DNA of 64,000 bases from Desulfobacula sp. GTDB taxonomy: Bacteria; Desulfobacterota; Desulfobacteria; Desulfobacterales; Desulfobacteraceae. Shown in pieces: positions 63,542-64,000 of this stretch (position 1 is its first letter; every line of letters starts with the position of its first letter). The notes beneath the pieces were generated by a model. It did no database searches and was not told the origin of the DNA. It worked only from the letters and a program-made list of their open reading frames with translations. The stretch is from positions 62,001-126,000 of the forward strand of contig JABGOU010000004.1 in assembly GCA_018645325.1 (NCBI GenBank), read 5' to 3'. The position numbers were made by a program, and so were the translations under genes.

Positions 63542-64000
63542 GAAATATTTGTAAGAAGATCGACCAGGCGTTGGAATTCTGTTTTAGATTTAAATTTGAT
63601 TTCAATCTTGCCTTTATCTCCATTCTTTTGAATTTTGACTTTGGATTGAATATGATTGGAAATCATGGAGCAGGTTTCTTCAAGAAATTGTTTTTCAGTT
63701 GCCGATATTTTTTTCTGAAATTTTTGGGGCTCGTTTTTAGCTTTTTTAACCAGTTGCTCCGTCTGCCTCACTGACAACTCTTTTTTAAGAACAATATGGA
63801 GAAGATATATCTGGCTTTCTTCTGAACCGGCACCTAAAAGTGCTCTTGCATGACCCATGGATATTTTTTCTGCAATCAGACTGTCTTTGATTTCCTGTGG
63901 AAGACTTCTGAGCCGCAAAAGGTTGGCAATTGTAGATCTGTTCTTACCAATTTTTTTTGCAACTTTTTCCTGGGTATAATTAAACTCCTTGATCAGCCTG
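63538..64000 (-). CDS. parB: ParB/Spo0J-like protein, cut by the window edge
   Basis: C-terminal about 154 residues visible. HTH part RLIKEFNYTQEKVAKKIGKN and RSTIANLLRLRSLPQEIKDS, then ISMGHARALLGAGSEESQ as in chromosomal ParB, and a C-terminal dimerisation region. It ends TGA at 63538-63540 inside the ATG of ispH (ATGA). ParB binds parS and CTP for chromosome segregation. The N-terminal part lies outside the window. Confidence 0.9.
   Translation of the reverse strand, partial: RLIKEFNYTQEKVAKKIGKNRSTIANLLRLRSLPQEIKDSLIAEKISMGHARALLGAGSEESQIYLLHIVLKKELSVRQTEQLVKKAKNEPQKFQKKISATEKQFLEETCSMISNHIQSKVKIQKNGDKGKIEIKFKSKTEFQRLVDLLTNIS

Overview
The window looks like a chromosomal segment of an AT-rich, sulfate-reducer-like member of the Desulfobacterota, most likely Desulfobacterales and close to Desulfobacula or Desulfobacter. 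This placement is an inference. It rests on base composition, the abundance of sigma-54 promoters, a probable selenoprotein, multiheme and cupredoxin proteins, NapH/NosR-like polyferredoxins, and a giant PfaA-like lipid/polyketide synthase of the type known from this group. No rRNA, tRNA, CRISPR array or prophage was seen.

Layout. 1-5.5 kb is housekeeping: ribonuclease D (partial, left edge), thrS, a VanZ-like protein, a hotdog thioesterase, a DsrE-like protein and a short-chain dehydrogenase. 5.9-9.1 kb encodes a two-component system: a membrane histidine kinase with a Met/His-rich periplasmic segment, and an NtrC-type sigma-54 activator. 9.1-20.3 kb holds three transcription units that face each other. 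They encode CuA-type cupredoxins (one fused to a polyferredoxin membrane protein), a type-1 cupredoxin, a five-heme cytochrome, CcdA, two TlpA-like thioredoxins (one an apparent UxxC selenoprotein with a SECIS hairpin), a second NapH/NosR-like protein and a PCYCGC protein. 20.4-22.4 kb is a decayed Ser/Thr kinase-FGE gene and a PP2C gene. 22.4-26.4 kb contains an RseC-like protein, a YHS-SHOCT-cytochrome b-exported protein operon, and a degenerate duplication of part of the cupredoxin region. 26.5-40.1 kb has an adenylate cyclase with a Met/His-rich sensor, a Cus/Czc-type RND efflux operon with two TolC-like genes, a solitary family-5 solute-binding protein, a His/Met/Asn-rich secreted protein and two paralogous exported proteins. 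40.2-46.9 kb holds two c-di-GMP enzymes, a MATE transporter, an acyltransferase and a STAS-like protein. 47.1-61.8 kb has a RAYT transposase relic, an 11.4-kb PfaA/PfaD-like megasynthase gene, its divergent sigma-54 activator and a PlsC-like acyltransferase. 61.8-64 kb has an IspH-UbiA fusion gene overlapping parB (partial, right edge).

How the parts fit. Nearly every accessory operon between 9 and 40 kb has a sigma-54 promoter with exact GG-N10-GC spacing. Several also have an upstream TGGATAA-N3-TTATCCA inverted repeat, paired 22-23 bp apart at two loci. The simplest reading is one envelope metal (copper or silver) stress/redox regulon, controlled at least partly by the NtrC-type regulator encoded here. 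It would combine CusCBA efflux, YHS/SHOCT/Met-rich metal-binding proteins, Sec- and Cys-containing thioredoxins, and a periplasmic CuA-to-polyferredoxin electron-transfer module that has no terminal oxidase or N2O reductase nearby. The lipid synthase at 47.7-59.1 kb appears to be a second, separately controlled sigma-54 unit.
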